Origin: Aliivibrio sp. 1S175 | GTDB taxonomy: Bacteria > Pseudomonadota > Gammaproteobacteria > Enterobacterales > Vibrionaceae | DNA: 64,000 nucleotides | Assembly (NCBI RefSeq): GCF_001690985.1 | Contig: NZ_MAJS01000068.1 | Location: 1 to 64,000 of the forward strand | Direction: 5' to 3' | Shown: positions 40,983 to 51,829 of the stretch, one piece after another | How the letters are laid out: every line of letters begins with the position of its first letter | Position numbering within the stretch: the stretch's first letter is position 1 | Notes under the pieces: generated by a model | What the model was told of the DNA's origin: nothing | The model's database searches: none | The model's input: only the letters and a program-made list of their open reading frames with translations | Position numbers and translations under genes: made by a program

Positions 40983-43343
40983 TTAATTATTTAAATAAAA
41001 TGGGCGACCATAGCCTAAAGCATTGGTTGCAGAACCTGAGGTTACAGCTGTGTTTGTACCTAATCCTCTAATACCAATTGAAAGCATTACATTACTTTCA
41101 TATTCTGGTTGGTAAGAACCTATTGTTCCTGGAGTATCAGAGTTTGGAGCAATTAATTGATTACTGTAAGTTAAGCCAAATGACCAACAATCACTCATAT
41201 ACATAGCGCCGACCAGTGCTTCTATCATTTGGTCTTCTTTTGTATCATGGAAATATTGGCCTTGTAGGGCCCAATTATTACCAATATTATATTGAGTGAG
41301 TAGTCCTGCTTGATAAATACCGAACTGTGTAATCTTTTCTAAAGAGTCTTCAAAGTTCACGTTACTTTCAATGTAGTTTTTACTTACATAACGATAATTT
41401 ACTTGAACGTATCCTTTAGGTACTCGATATTCCAAAGTACTGTTTGCGACTTGAAGTTCATCCTCATTCGAGTCATATTGAATGCCGCCATGATAAAATA
41501 GATAATCATCATAATTAAAGTCGCTTTCAATTGCCCAAGCTGACGAGTTTTTACTGTCATTATTGTCGTTTTTAGTACCTGTACCTGAAAGGTAGAGGAT
41601 TTGACCAAAAGAAATATTCATACGCTCTTTATAAGAATTATCATAAAATCGCGATGTTGCACCAATACTAAATTGGTTAGCTTGTGCAATGTAATCAACA
41701 CCACTGTATTGACGATCTCTAAATAGTCCGTAGTAGTCTAGTTGTAATTTGTTGCTGTCATAGCCTCCATCACCGGTACCACCGTAGATTTCACTTTGAT
41801 CGACCTCTGGAACATACAGGTATTGTATTTTAGGTTCTAAGGTTTGTAAGTATTCACCTAAAAATTTATGTGTGCTGTCTAAATAAATCGCACCATTGAT
41901 GCGAACTTCAGGAATTGTTCTGTCTGTTTCTTCTTCTAAATCAGATAATGATGCACTTTTTGAATCAAATTCTTGTGAATAATATGTATAAAGCAGGCTT
42001 GCTTCTGGTGTTAATGACCACCAAGTTGAGCTTAATGGTAAGCTTAATTTGGGCTCCATGTGCACACGAGTTGCAGATGGTTTTGATGGATCATCAGTTT
42101 CAAACTTACTTATATGACTATGTAGGGTGAAATCCAGCTCTTTATAAAGCTGTGGAGCGTAATAATTAAATTCAAGTTGTGGCATTAAGCGATATGGATT
42201 TTGATCATCGACTAATACTTGGAAGTCACGAACACGCATGGTCATATCCCAATCTTGAGTTCGATAGGAGACCTCACCTGATTGTTGTAATTGACCTTCA
42301 TCTCGCGTACCAATGCTAGAACTTAAGTCTTGAAAATAATCAATATCACTGACTTGAGCGTATTCAACATCAAATTTCCAATTCTTCTCATATATTCCTG
42401 AATGATTCCAACTGATTCCCCAACGAGAGCCTTTATCTTTAAATTTAGCATCGTCATTAAGGTATTCAAGGTCGACAGTACCTTCACCAAAGTTTTCTAA
42501 ATAACGAAATTCACCTTCGAATTGAGTACCACGTTTTTCCATATAATTAAGGGTCGTAGTGGCGTCATAATTTGGTGCTATATTCCAATAGATAGGAATG
42601 GATAGTTCAAAGCCATTTTTACTGTCTAAGCCAGCGCTAGGTATTAGTAGACCTGTTTTTCGAGTATCGCCGACAGGAACGGTGACATAAGGAAGATATA
42701 AAATAGGGACATCAAGTACTTCAAAGCGAGCATTGTAGAATGTTGCCCATTCATCAGATTGATCAAGTTCGATATCACTGGCTTTAAAACGCCAACTGTT
42801 ATCGTCAGCCGGGCAAGTGGTAAAAGAAGCATCTTCAAGTTGATAAATGGCTTGTCCTGTTTTTAATACTCTACTTGCTTCTCCTCGAATTGGTTGACAC
42901 GCCATTCTATAGGAAGTGTTGATCATGGTGGTGTCTTCGGTGGTTAAATCAGTCGTGACCTTATCCGATGTTGACCTCATATCCATGCTTGAGTAATCTA
43001 CATTGCCCTCTGCAATAGCAATATTCTCTTGTTGATGCAAAGTAATACTGTCTGCTTTGATCTCTTGACGGCCTTTAATAATATGAACGTTACCTTTATA
43101 GGTCGCTTTTGAATTATTACTGGCTTCAACGCTGTCTGCTTGAATAAGCACAGGTTGTTGATCTTCTTCCTCTTTTGAGGTTTTATCTGGTACTTCACAG
43201 GAGTTTACTGTGTCAGATTGCAAAGGGAAGATTATGCTACTTTCTGGAGATACAGGTTTACTTCCATCATCAGCGATGACGGGAGAACCGTAAAGAAGGC
43301 ATCCAGCAAATGAAGCAAGTAGGCTGCGAGAGGTAAAAGGCAT
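40983..43343 (-). CDS. lptD: LPS-assembly protein LptD
   Basis: The 786-residue outer-membrane protein with lipoprotein LptE inserts lipopolysaccharide into the outer leaflet. After the signal peptide there is an LptA/OstA-like periplasmic domain (VLIQADSVEASNNSKATYKG, about 65-190) and a large barrel. The mature chain has four cysteines: Cys49, two near residues 148-177 and one in SDCWSFGL close to the C-terminus, enough for the two long disulfides, but without the adjacent Cys pair of E. coli. It is first in the lptD-surA-pdxA-rsmA operon. Confidence 0.95.
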   Translation of the reverse strand: MPFTSRSLLASFAGCLLYGSPVIADDGSKPVSPESSIIFPLQSDTVNSCEVPDKTSKEEEDQQPVLIQADSVEASNNSKATYKGNVHIIKGRQEIKADSITLHQQENIAIAEGNVDYSSMDMRSTSDKVTTDLTTEDTTMINTSYRMACQPIRGEASRVLKTGQAIYQLEDASFTTCPADDNSWRFKASDIELDQSDEWATFYNARFEVLDVPILYLPYVTVPVGDTRKTGLLIPSAGLDSKNGFELSIPIYWNIAPNYDATTTLNYMEKRGTQFEGEFRYLENFGEGTVDLEYLNDDAKFKDKGSRWGISWNHSGIYEKNWKFDVEYAQVSDIDYFQDLSSSIGTRDEGQLQQSGEVSYRTQDWDMTMRVRDFQVLVDDQNPYRLMPQLEFNYYAPQLYKELDFTLHSHISKFETDDPSKPSATRVHMEPKLSLPLSSTWWSLTPEASLLYTYYSQEFDSKSASLSDLEEETDRTIPEVRINGAIYLDSTHKFLGEYLQTLEPKIQYLYVPEVDQSEIYGGTGDGGYDSNKLQLDYYGLFRDRQYSGVDYIAQANQFSIGATSRFYDNSYKERMNISFGQILYLSGTGTKNDNNDSKNSSAWAIESDFNYDDYLFYHGGIQYDSNEDELQVANSTLEYRVPKGYVQVNYRYVSKNYIESNVNFEDSLEKITQFGIYQAGLLTQYNIGNNWALQGQYFHDTKEDQMIEALVGAMYMSDCWSFGLTYSNQLIAPNSDTPGTIGSYQPEYESNVMLSIGIRGLGTNTAVTSGSATNALGYGRPFYLNN

Positions 43344-43550
43344 CGAGTTAGACGTTCCTGTTCGTTATATTAATCCGCTGATATACTCAAAGAGACTAGA
43401 CAGAGTCAGTTGTTTATAATAAAGCAAAAGCCATACCCAAACCACCCATAAGATGTCGCTATCATCTATTAATGGTTGTAAAGTAACAGGCTGCGTTTGC
43501 TCAGAGTGTGACAGAGTAAAAATAGAATAATTCATTAATTGGAATATAAA

Positions 43551-44402
43551 ATGCAAATATTTGGCAAAATATTAGGTGGTTTTTTTGGTTTCCTATTTGG
43601 CGGCTTTTTTGGCGCGGCATTAGGGCTCTTTATTGGTCATCAATTTGATAAAGCAAAACGCATGGCAAACAGCGGTTTTACCTTTCAAACTGGCGGTGCT
43701 TCTCAAACTCAAAAGCAAGCGGAGTTTTTCCATGCTGCTTTTGCTGTTATGGGGCACGTTGCGAAAGCAAAAGGGCAAGTGACAGCACAAGAGATCCAAT
43801 TAGCATCTATGATGATGGATCGTATGAACTTAAGTGCTTCTCAAAAGAAAGAAGCACAAGAAGCGTTCATTGAAGGTAAAGATAATGACTTTCCATTGCG
43901 AGAAACGCTGCAAAAAATTCGGTCGATCACCGGTGGTCGTTATGACCTATTGCAATTCTTTTTAGAACTGCAAATTGCATCAGCGATTGCTGACGGTGAT
44001 ATTCACCCAAGTGAGCGTGACATCTTACATATTGTTGCTGAAGAACTTGGTTTTAGTGCTGAACAACTTGAAAAACGCTTAAAGATGCAAGAAGCCGCTT
44101 TTCGTTTTCAACAAGGTGGAGGCTTCTCTGGTCAGCAGGGTGGTTCACATCAAAGTCATGGACAGTGGCAAAAAGCCAGTTCAGCAGATCAACTGAAAGA
44201 TGCATATAATTTATTAGGTGTTAGTGAGGATGCCGATGCGAAAGCAATTAAGCGCGCGCATCGTAAGCTAATGAATGAACATCACCCTGATAAGTTAGTA
44301 GCGAAAGGCTTACCACCTGAAATGATGAACATGGCAAAAGAAAAAGCACAAGAAATCCAAGGTGCGTACGATTTAATTAAGAAAGCAAAAGGGATGAAAT
44401 AA
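43551..44402 (+). CDS. djlA: Membrane-anchored J-domain co-chaperone DjlA
   Basis: The 283-residue protein has one glycine-rich N-terminal membrane segment (GKILGGFFGFLFGGFFGAAL), a TerB-like central domain (about 55-180) and a C-terminal J domain (AYNLLGVSEDADAKAIKRAH) with HPD in NEHHPDKL. It stimulates DnaK. The ATG at 43551 gives the family start MQIFGKI; an upstream TTG adds four residues. It is divergent from lptD, as in E. coli. Confidence 0.95.
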   Translation: MQIFGKILGGFFGFLFGGFFGAALGLFIGHQFDKAKRMANSGFTFQTGGASQTQKQAEFFHAAFAVMGHVAKAKGQVTAQEIQLASMMMDRMNLSASQKKEAQEAFIEGKDNDFPLRETLQKIRSITGGRYDLLQFFLELQIASAIADGDIHPSERDILHIVAEELGFSAEQLEKRLKMQEAAFRFQQGGGFSGQQGGSHQSHGQWQKASSADQLKDAYNLLGVSEDADAKAIKRAHRKLMNEHHPDKLVAKGLPPEMMNMAKEKAQEIQGAYDLIKKAKGMK

Positions 44403-44410
44403 TCCCTTTA
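44388..44410 (+). terminator. Candidate terminator overlapping the djlA stop
   Basis: AAAGGGAT (44388-44395) pairs with ATCCCTTT (44402-44409), 6-nt loop that includes part of the TAA stop. The following T run is interrupted. It faces the convergent DUF547 gene. Confidence 0.55.
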
Positions 44411-44425
44411 TTTGAATGAACAATA

Positions 44426-45205
44426 TTATTGTTTATTCAGATCCCAATCGTACTCATAACTGATATCGCCTTTGAATGGTTTTAATTCTGGGCGATATTT
44501 TTTTAGGTGTGCAAAAAGTTGCTGTTGATTGCCAAAATCGAGAACGAACCACTCATAGATAGATGAAAGTTGAACTTTGTTATTAGTAATAAGTACGCCT
44601 TTTTTACTATTAATAAATTCTGTGGCGGCTTTATTCAGTAATTGTTCGCTGTTGTTTGCTGTGAATACTTTTGCCTGTAGGTTAGGGCAACCAAAACTGG
44701 CACAATTCACCGCATAGTGGGTTCTTGGGTCGTTCCAAATTGGGCGAAGAATTCGATGCTCAATGTCATTTAAGGTTAAGGCTTTACCTGCGACCGTAAT
44801 CACTTCTTCATCCCAAGGTCCAAAACTAAACAGCCCTCCCAATTTTGTAATCGACTTGATTGGATAGTTATCTAAAATAATTTTTACAGTGATGGCATTA
44901 TAAAGATTTACCCAATAAGCATATTGCTCAGATTTCTTATACTTTCTAGGGTCAATTCGGCGCATTTGGCGTAAATAACTATTTAAGATTTTCTCATCAG
45001 AATTAGTTACATTAGCATAATCAAAAAGAGAGTATTCCCCTTGATTTTCTAGGTATTTATCTAATGTTTGCTGCCAATATTGGTGTGAAATAGTGGTGGC
45101 ATTTTTTTCATTACTTGCATCCCAATAATCCCATAATTCAGATTTTGGTGCTGCAAAAGTATTGAATGAGAAAAGCAAAAGTAACGAGGAGATAAGGGTT
45201 TTCAT
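44426..45205 (-). CDS. DUF547 secreted protein of unknown function
   Basis: The 259-residue protein has a signal peptide (MKTLISSLLLLFSFNTFAA, cleavage near residue 19) and the DUF547 core: YAYWVNLYNAITVKIILDNYP, then NDPRTHYAVNCASFGCPNL with two conserved cysteines. DUF547 proteins occur in many marine bacteria and in plants, without a settled biochemical role. It stands between djlA and the leucine operon and is probably a single gene. Confidence 0.85.
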   Translation of the reverse strand: MKTLISSLLLLFSFNTFAAPKSELWDYWDASNEKNATTISHQYWQQTLDKYLENQGEYSLFDYANVTNSDEKILNSYLRQMRRIDPRKYKKSEQYAYWVNLYNAITVKIILDNYPIKSITKLGGLFSFGPWDEEVITVAGKALTLNDIEHRILRPIWNDPRTHYAVNCASFGCPNLQAKVFTANNSEQLLNKAATEFINSKKGVLITNNKVQLSSIYEWFVLDFGNQQQLFAHLKKYRPELKPFKGDISYEYDWDLNKQ

Positions 45206-45268
45206 AAAAGGTACCTGACTTTTGTTTACTAATAATTATGTATTATAGATGGCCTGTGTTTTATAGAC

Positions 45269-45302
45269 AAAAAAGAGGTTGATACGTTCATATCAACCTC
45301 TA
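45269..45302 (-). terminator. Terminator of the leu operon
   Basis: GAGGTTGATA (45275-45284) pairs perfectly with TATCAACCTC (45291-45300), 6-nt loop. On - it runs into TTTTTT. It lies 28 bp after the leuD stop. Its hairpin and upstream flank are nearly repeated at 61903-61948. Confidence 0.92.
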
Positions 45303-45329
45303 ATATTTCCTGAATACGAATCCTGAATC

Positions 45330-45932
45330 CTATTTCAAGAAGCTTGGGATCTTCGCTTCATATTCTGAGATTTTATCAGCGTGTTGCAGCGTTAAACCTA
45401 TATTGTCTAAACCATTTAATAAACAGTGGCGACGGAATTCATCAATTTCAAAGTTGTATTGTTTCCCGTTAGCGGTTACTAACATCGCTTCTAAATCAAC
45501 GGTGATTTCTGCGCCTTCGTTTGCTTCAACGAATTGGAAAATTTCATCCACTTCAATGTCCGTTAAACGAACTGGGATCATCTGGTTATTGATTGAGTTA
45601 CCATAAAAAATATCGGCAAAGCTTGGGGTGATCATGACTTGAATACCATAATCAGCTAATGCCCAAGGGGCGTGTTCACGAGATGAACCACAACCAAAAT
45701 TCTCACGAGCAAGGAGAATACTTGCGCCTTGGTAACGTGGTGCATTCATCACAAACTCAGGGTTTGCTTGCTCACCAGCATCATCAAGAAATCGCCAGTC
45801 ATGGAATAAGTGTTTACCAAAACCAGTGCGGTTTACTTTTTGTAGAAACTGCTTTGGAATGATCGCATCGGTATCAATGTTTGCCGTATTTAAAGGAACG
45901 ACTAGACCTGTATGTTGCTTAAAACCTGACAT
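45330..45932 (-). CDS. leuD: Isopropylmalate isomerase, small subunit
   Basis: The 200-residue subunit pairs with LeuC to convert 2- to 3-isopropylmalate. The motif [16 protein letters not shown], which binds substrate, is near residues 77-92. Standard length. It is last in leuABCD, 11 bp after leuC, and followed by the operon terminator. Confidence 0.97.
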   Translation of the reverse strand: MSGFKQHTGLVVPLNTANIDTDAIIPKQFLQKVNRTGFGKHLFHDWRFLDDAGEQANPEFVMNAPRYQGASILLARENFGCGSSREHAPWALADYGIQVMITPSFADIFYGNSINNQMIPVRLTDIEVDEIFQFVEANEGAEITVDLEAMLVTANGKQYNFEIDEFRRHCLLNGLDNIGLTLQHADKISEYEAKIPSFLK

Positions 45933-45943
45933 AGTAAATTCCT

Positions 45944-47359
45944 TTATGCTTGTGCTGTAACAGTGCGAATATCAACAAAGTGGCCTGCAATTGCCGCTGC
46001 TGCTGCCATTGCTGGGCTAACTAGGTGAGTTCGACCATCACGGCCTTGGCGACCTTCAAAGTTACGGTTAGATGTTGATGCACAACGCTCTTGTGGACCT
46101 AAACGATCGTTATTCATTGCAAGACACATAGAGCAACCCGGTAAGCGCCATTCAAAACCTGCCTCTTTAAAGATCACATCTAGACCTTCTTTTTCTGCTT
46201 GTGCTTTTACTTGCTCAGAACCTGGAACAATTAACGCTTGAACATGAGCAGCCACTTTATTCCCTTTTGCTACGGCGGCAGCAGCGCGCATGTCTTCGAT
46301 GCGTGAGTTAGTACAAGAGCCAACAAACACTTTATCTACATTGTAATCAGACAGAGATTTACCCGCTTCAAGTCCCATGTAAGCCAGTGCTTTTTCAGCT
46401 GACGCTTTTTCTACTGGGTCAGAAAAACTCTCAGGAGCAGGGATTGGTTGATCAACGGCAATGACTTGACCTGGGTTGGTGCCCCAAGTTACTTGAGGTT
46501 TAATGTCAGCGGCTTCAAGTGTTACTACAGCATCAAACTCAGCGTCATCGTCCGTTTTTAGTGATGACCAGTATTGAATAGCCGCCGTTAAGTCTTCGCC
46601 TTGAGGTGAGAATTTACGGTCAGTAATGTAGTCGAATGTCGTTTGGTCTGGTGCGATAAGGCCTGCTTTAGCACCTAATTCGATTGCCATGTTACATACC
46701 GTCATACGACCTTCCATCGTAAGGTCGGTAATCGCTTCTCCACAGAATTCAACCACGTAGCCAGTACCACCAGCAGCCGTTGTTTTACCTATGATCGCAA
46801 GCACGATATCTTTTGCCGTAATGCCTTCAGCTACTTTGCCTTTGACTTCGATTTTCATGGTTTTAGCACGTGCTTGTTTTAGCGTTTGTGTCGCTAATAC
46901 ATGCTCTACTTCAGAGGTACCAATACCAAATGCTAACGAACCAAATGCGCCGTGGGTTGCAGTGTGTGAATCACCACACACAATCGTCATACCTGGTAAA
47001 GTAATACCGAGCTCTGGGCCCATAACGTGCACAATACCTTGGTATTTATGGTTTAGATCGTAAAGGGTCACGCCAAACTCTTCACAGTTTTTTGATAGCG
47101 TCTCCATTTGGATTCGAGCCATTTCACCAGAGGCATTAATGTCTTTGGTTTGTGTCGATACATTATGATCCATTGTTGCGAAAGTTTTACCTACTTGACG
47201 AACTTTACGACCTTTTTCACGTAACCCATCAAACGCTTGTGGCGAAGTCACTTCGTGCACCAAGTGACGATCGATGTATAGAATCGGGGTTTCGCCTTTT
47301 GCTGCTACAGCAACATGGGCATCATAAACTTTTTCGTATAATGTTTTTGCGTTAGACAT
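45944..47359 (-). CDS. leuC: Isopropylmalate isomerase, large subunit
   Basis: The 471-residue aconitase-family subunit binds a 4Fe-4S cluster. Its cysteine ligands are in [13 protein letters not shown] and [24 protein letters not shown]-like sequence ([14 protein letters not shown]) carries active-site residues. It lies 15 bp after leuB and 11 bp before leuD. Confidence 0.97.
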   Translation of the reverse strand: MSNAKTLYEKVYDAHVAVAAKGETPILYIDRHLVHEVTSPQAFDGLREKGRKVRQVGKTFATMDHNVSTQTKDINASGEMARIQMETLSKNCEEFGVTLYDLNHKYQGIVHVMGPELGITLPGMTIVCGDSHTATHGAFGSLAFGIGTSEVEHVLATQTLKQARAKTMKIEVKGKVAEGITAKDIVLAIIGKTTAAGGTGYVVEFCGEAITDLTMEGRMTVCNMAIELGAKAGLIAPDQTTFDYITDRKFSPQGEDLTAAIQYWSSLKTDDDAEFDAVVTLEAADIKPQVTWGTNPGQVIAVDQPIPAPESFSDPVEKASAEKALAYMGLEAGKSLSDYNVDKVFVGSCTNSRIEDMRAAAAVAKGNKVAAHVQALIVPGSEQVKAQAEKEGLDVIFKEAGFEWRLPGCSMCLAMNNDRLGPQERCASTSNRNFEGRQGRDGRTHLVSPAMAAAAAIAGHFVDIRTVTAQA

Positions 47360-47374
47360 TGCTTCTTCCTTGAA

Positions 47375-48475
<1,101 letters not shown>

Positions 48476-48548
48476 TTAATCTTTTTATTTAATTTGGTTA
48501 ATCAGAGAAGATAAAGACTTCCCTGATTTAAAATTATTTTCGACTCTC

Positions 48549-50096
48549 TTAAACCGCAGTAATCTTCTTTTGCTTAATCTCAGCAATTTGATCTGCGCGG
48601 TGAATGCTGTTTATTACGTGAAGTAGTGCTTGACCAGAGGCTTCGATAATATCGGTAGCTAGACCGGTACCGTGATACTTACGACCTTTATAGTTCGCAA
48701 TAATATCCGCTTGACCTAATCCATCTTCGCCTTCGCCTTTTGCAGTTAGATCAAACTTATCTAGAACAATCTCATAGCCTGTTAGTTTGTAGATACATTG
48801 ATAAAGTGCATCAACAGGGCCATTACCGACAGCGGCTTCACATTTTTCTTCATCACCACAAAGTAGCTTGATACTGGTTGTCGCCATTACACTGCCTGAT
48901 TGCACACTTAGGTAATTCAACTTATAGAAATCATCTTCATCACGTAAGTTAGCAAAATGCATTAGGGCTTCTAAATCGTAATCAAACACTTGGCCTTTAC
49001 GATCCGCTAGCTTCACAAAATCAGCATATAGAGCGTCTAGGTTATATTCTTCGTCTTTATAACCCATTGCATCCATGTGGCTCTTAACCGCAGCACGACC
49101 TGAACGACTGGTTAGGTTTAATGCTTTGTTTTTTAAGCCAATAGATTCTGGTGTCATGATTTCATAAGTGTTTTTATTCTTAAGCATACCGTCTTGGTGA
49201 ATGCCTGAAGAGTGGCTAAAGGCGTTTGCGCCTACGATAGCCTTATTGCTTTGAATTGGCATATTACACAGCTGACTTACCAACTTACTGGTGCGGTGGA
49301 TCTCATCATTTTTAAGACCCGTATGCACACCTAGATACTCTGAACGAGTCTGCAGGATCATTGCGATTTCTTCTAGAGAACAGTTACCTGCACGCTCACC
49401 AATACCATTTATTGTTCCTTCAACTTGACGAGCACCGGCTTGAACCGCAGCAATAGAGTTAGCCACAGACATCCCCAAGTCATCATGACAATGAACGGAG
49501 ATAATGGCTTTATCGATGTTTGGAACACGGTTAAATAATTGCTGAATAATACCGCCAAATTCACCAGGAATAGTGTAGCCAACGGTGTCTGGAATATTGA
49601 TGGTGTTTGCACCAGCATTGATGGCTGCTTCTACCATGCGACATAAATTATCAATCGGTGTACGACCTGCATCTTCACAAGAAAACTCAACGTCATCAGT
49701 ATAATTACGTGCGTGTTTAACCGCTCTTACGCCCATCTCAACCACATCATCGTAGCTACGGCGTAATTTATCTTGAACATGAACGGTAGAAGTAGAAATA
49801 AAGGTATGAATTCGGAACGCTTCTGCGACTTTCAATGCTTCTGCTGCTGCATCAATATCTTTAGGAACGGCGCGAGCTAAACCACAAATTCGACTATTTT
49901 TAATGTGTTTGGCAATGGTTTGAACTGATTCAAAATCACCTGGAGATGAAACTGGAAAACCCGCCTCAATGACATCAACACCCAGACGCTCAAGCGCATA
50001 CGCAATCTGTAATTTTTCTTTTACGGTTAAACTCGCTGATAGTGCTTGTTCGCCATCTCGTAAGGTGGTGTCGAAGATAATGACTTGATCGCTCAT
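48549..50096 (-). CDS. leuA: 2-isopropylmalate synthase
   Basis: The 515-residue enzyme condenses acetyl-CoA with 2-oxoisovalerate, the first step of leucine synthesis. The catalytic motif DTTLRDGEQ is at residues 9-17, followed by a TIM barrel with [11 protein letters not shown]-terminal leucine-binding domain (from about residue 390) gives feedback inhibition. It is first in the operon behind the leucine leader and attenuator. Confidence 0.97.
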   Translation of the reverse strand: MSDQVIIFDTTLRDGEQALSASLTVKEKLQIAYALERLGVDVIEAGFPVSSPGDFESVQTIAKHIKNSRICGLARAVPKDIDAAAEALKVAEAFRIHTFISTSTVHVQDKLRRSYDDVVEMGVRAVKHARNYTDDVEFSCEDAGRTPIDNLCRMVEAAINAGANTINIPDTVGYTIPGEFGGIIQQLFNRVPNIDKAIISVHCHDDLGMSVANSIAAVQAGARQVEGTINGIGERAGNCSLEEIAMILQTRSEYLGVHTGLKNDEIHRTSKLVSQLCNMPIQSNKAIVGANAFSHSSGIHQDGMLKNKNTYEIMTPESIGLKNKALNLTSRSGRAAVKSHMDAMGYKDEEYNLDALYADFVKLADRKGQVFDYDLEALMHFANLRDEDDFYKLNYLSVQSGSVMATTSIKLLCGDEEKCEAAVGNGPVDALYQCIYKLTGYEIVLDKFDLTAKGEGEDGLGQADIIANYKGRKYHGTGLATDIIEASGQALLHVINSIHRADQIAEIKQKKITAV

Positions 50097-50143
50097 GGGC
50101 TTGCTTCCTTGTGTATGTCGTGCGCTTTAACGACGGTTTTCCA

Positions 50144-50176
50144 TAAAAAAACCCGCCATGTTCAGCGGGTTTTAAA
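50144..50176 (-). terminator. leu operon attenuator
   Basis: AAAACCCGC (50148-50156) pairs with GCGGGTTTT (50165-50173). On the - strand the stem leads into seven T residues (50150-50144), 47 bp before leuA. An upstream copy of GCGGGT on the - strand (50215-50210), inside the end of the leader peptide gene, can pair with ACCCGC instead and act as antiterminator. Confidence 0.88.
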
Positions 50177-50207
50177 ATTTGGTTTATGGCTTCTTTTGTT
50201 CCACAAC

Positions 50208-50270
50208 CTACCCGCGTGAGATGTTCACGATCAGGAGGAGGCGAAGAGATAAAGAAGATGCTGTTTTCAT
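50208..50270 (-). CDS. leuL: leu operon leader peptide
   Basis: A 20-residue reading frame, MKTASSLSLRLLLIVNISRG, has five leucines, three in a row (CTC CTC CTG). It lies upstream of a terminator and competing antiterminator. Just after the leucine codons, CGTGA (50229-50225) can pair with TCACG (50219-50215), a pause or 1:2 hairpin. Ribosome stalling at leucine codons should favour antitermination and leuABCD expression. This is the classic design of leucine attenuation in enterobacteria. Confidence 0.88.
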   Translation of the reverse strand: MKTASSLSLRLLLIVNISRG

Positions 50271-50302
50271 TTGAAATACAATCCATAAAATTAATTAACA
50301 AA

Positions 50303-50331
50303 TTAATATCGTATTTGGCGCATATCGTCAA
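50303..50331 (-). promoter_or_regulatory. Promoter of the leu operon
   Basis: On - TTGACG (50331-50326) and TATTAA (50308-50303) are spaced by 17 bp, about 33 bp upstream of the leuL start codon. Confidence 0.65.
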
Positions 50332-50515
50332 CCTTTAAATAGCCGTTTTACCTTATATGAATGTTTTTTGGGTTAAATGTTAAAAAAGAGAGATAAAACG
50401 ATTGCGTGGGTGTGTTTTTATACAAAGTAGGCGTATTTTTAATTCTTAATAGTACAATTAAAAAATATCTAGCTTTATCTGGCATGGCGTTTAGCAAATA
50501 GAAGAGATGCACATA

Positions 50516-51829
50516 ATGAAAATAAACAAAAAATACCTCTTTTTCCCTGTTGTTGCGTTAGGGGTAATAACGCTTATTATCGTGACTAAATTACGTCCTT
50601 CAGCAGAAATTAAGCCACCTGAAGATCGTTCAAAGATGGTCAATGTTCAAGTGTTAGAACCTGAATCAATAGCCCCTCAAGTGATTGGTTTTGGTAAAAT
50701 AAAGCCTAAATTTGAATGGAAAGCGATTGCAGAAGTATCGGGTAAAGTGGTTTATCGTCATCCTGAGCTAAACAAAGGTAACATCTTGTTAGCGGGAACA
50801 GAGGTTTTACGTATAGATCCACTTGATTATGAATTAAAGCTTGCTCAGGCTGAAGCTGATTTAGGGTCAAGTCAAACCCAGTTAGCAAAAGTGGATTTAG
50901 AAGAAAAAAATATCCGAAATACGTTAAAAATTGAAAAGAATCGTTTAACGATCAGTAAAAAAGAATTGAGTCGTAAAGTAAATCTACAGAAAAAAGGGCT
51001 AACTTCTCAATCGGATTTAGATCAACAGAACCAATCTTATTTAGCGCAACAAAAAGTCGTTCAAGATATTCAAAACCAAATATTATTATTGCCAGATGAA
51101 AGAAAAGTAGCTGCGGCAATGGTTAAAGTAAATCAAGCTAAATTAAAAGAAGCACAGCGTTCTTTAGAAAAAACGTCGATTATATTACCAACGGATGTGC
51201 GTATTTCTGAGGTGGATATTGAAGCGGATCAAGTGGTTAATCTACAGCAAACCATGTTCATCGCCCATGGCATTAAAACAATGGAAATGGAAGCACAGGT
51301 ATCGATTCATGATATGCAAACTTTAGCGCAAAGCTTTCGTGTATTTCAGTCTAATGAACAAGGGATGCCAAATATTGATTCATTACCCCTTCAAGCGATA
51401 GTGCAGTTGAGCAGTGGCCGTTTTAATGCCCAGTGGCAAGCTCAAGTTGAGCGTATCAGTGAAACTGTCGATCCAAATCAGGCCACTGTTGGTGTGATTT
51501 TAGAGATCGAACAAGACTATAAAATGCTCAAACCAAATTCATTACCTCCGTTGGTTAATGGCATGTTTGTCAAAGCGTTGATTGAAGGAGAGGCCTCACT
51601 GCAATGGGTGATCCCAGAAAGTGCTCTTCATGGCGATAAGATTTACTTATTAAATGAAAACAGTCAGTTAATTATTCTTCCTGTAAAAATAGACTTTAGA
51701 AGAGATAATCAAGTGGTCATTTCTGGTGACCTTAATCAAGGTGATTTATTGATCTTAAATGATCTTCTTCCTGCTATTAATGGCATGCAACTGCGTTCAG
51801 TCGTTCCTAAGAAGGAGCCAGTGGAATGA
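50516..51829 (+). CDS. RND efflux periplasmic adaptor (membrane fusion protein)
   Basis: The 437-residue protein has an N-terminal membrane anchor (KYLFFPVVALGVITLIIV). A lipoyl-like segment comes next (WKAIAEVSGKVVYRHPELNKG), with a long coiled coil (about 100-200) and beta-barrel parts after it. It links the inner-membrane pump to an outer-membrane channel. The ATG at 50516 has AGAAGAG nine bases upstream; the ATG at 50507 would add three residues. It overlaps the pump gene by 4 nt. Confidence 0.9.
   Translation: MKINKKYLFFPVVALGVITLIIVTKLRPSAEIKPPEDRSKMVNVQVLEPESIAPQVIGFGKIKPKFEWKAIAEVSGKVVYRHPELNKGNILLAGTEVLRIDPLDYELKLAQAEADLGSSQTQLAKVDLEEKNIRNTLKIEKNRLTISKKELSRKVNLQKKGLTSQSDLDQQNQSYLAQQKVVQDIQNQILLLPDERKVAAAMVKVNQAKLKEAQRSLEKTSIILPTDVRISEVDIEADQVVNLQQTMFIAHGIKTMEMEAQVSIHDMQTLAQSFRVFQSNEQGMPNIDSLPLQAIVQLSSGRFNAQWQAQVERISETVDPNQATVGVILEIEQDYKMLKPNSLPPLVNGMFVKALIEGEASLQWVIPESALHGDKIYLLNENSQLIILPVKIDFRRDNQVVISGDLNQGDLLILNDLLPAINGMQLRSVVPKKEPVE

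Noticed and set aside
49990-50331. 113-codon - strand frame covering the leu leader and the start of leuA
   Set aside because: It is out of frame with leuA and spans the attenuator; the short leuL frame explains the region better.
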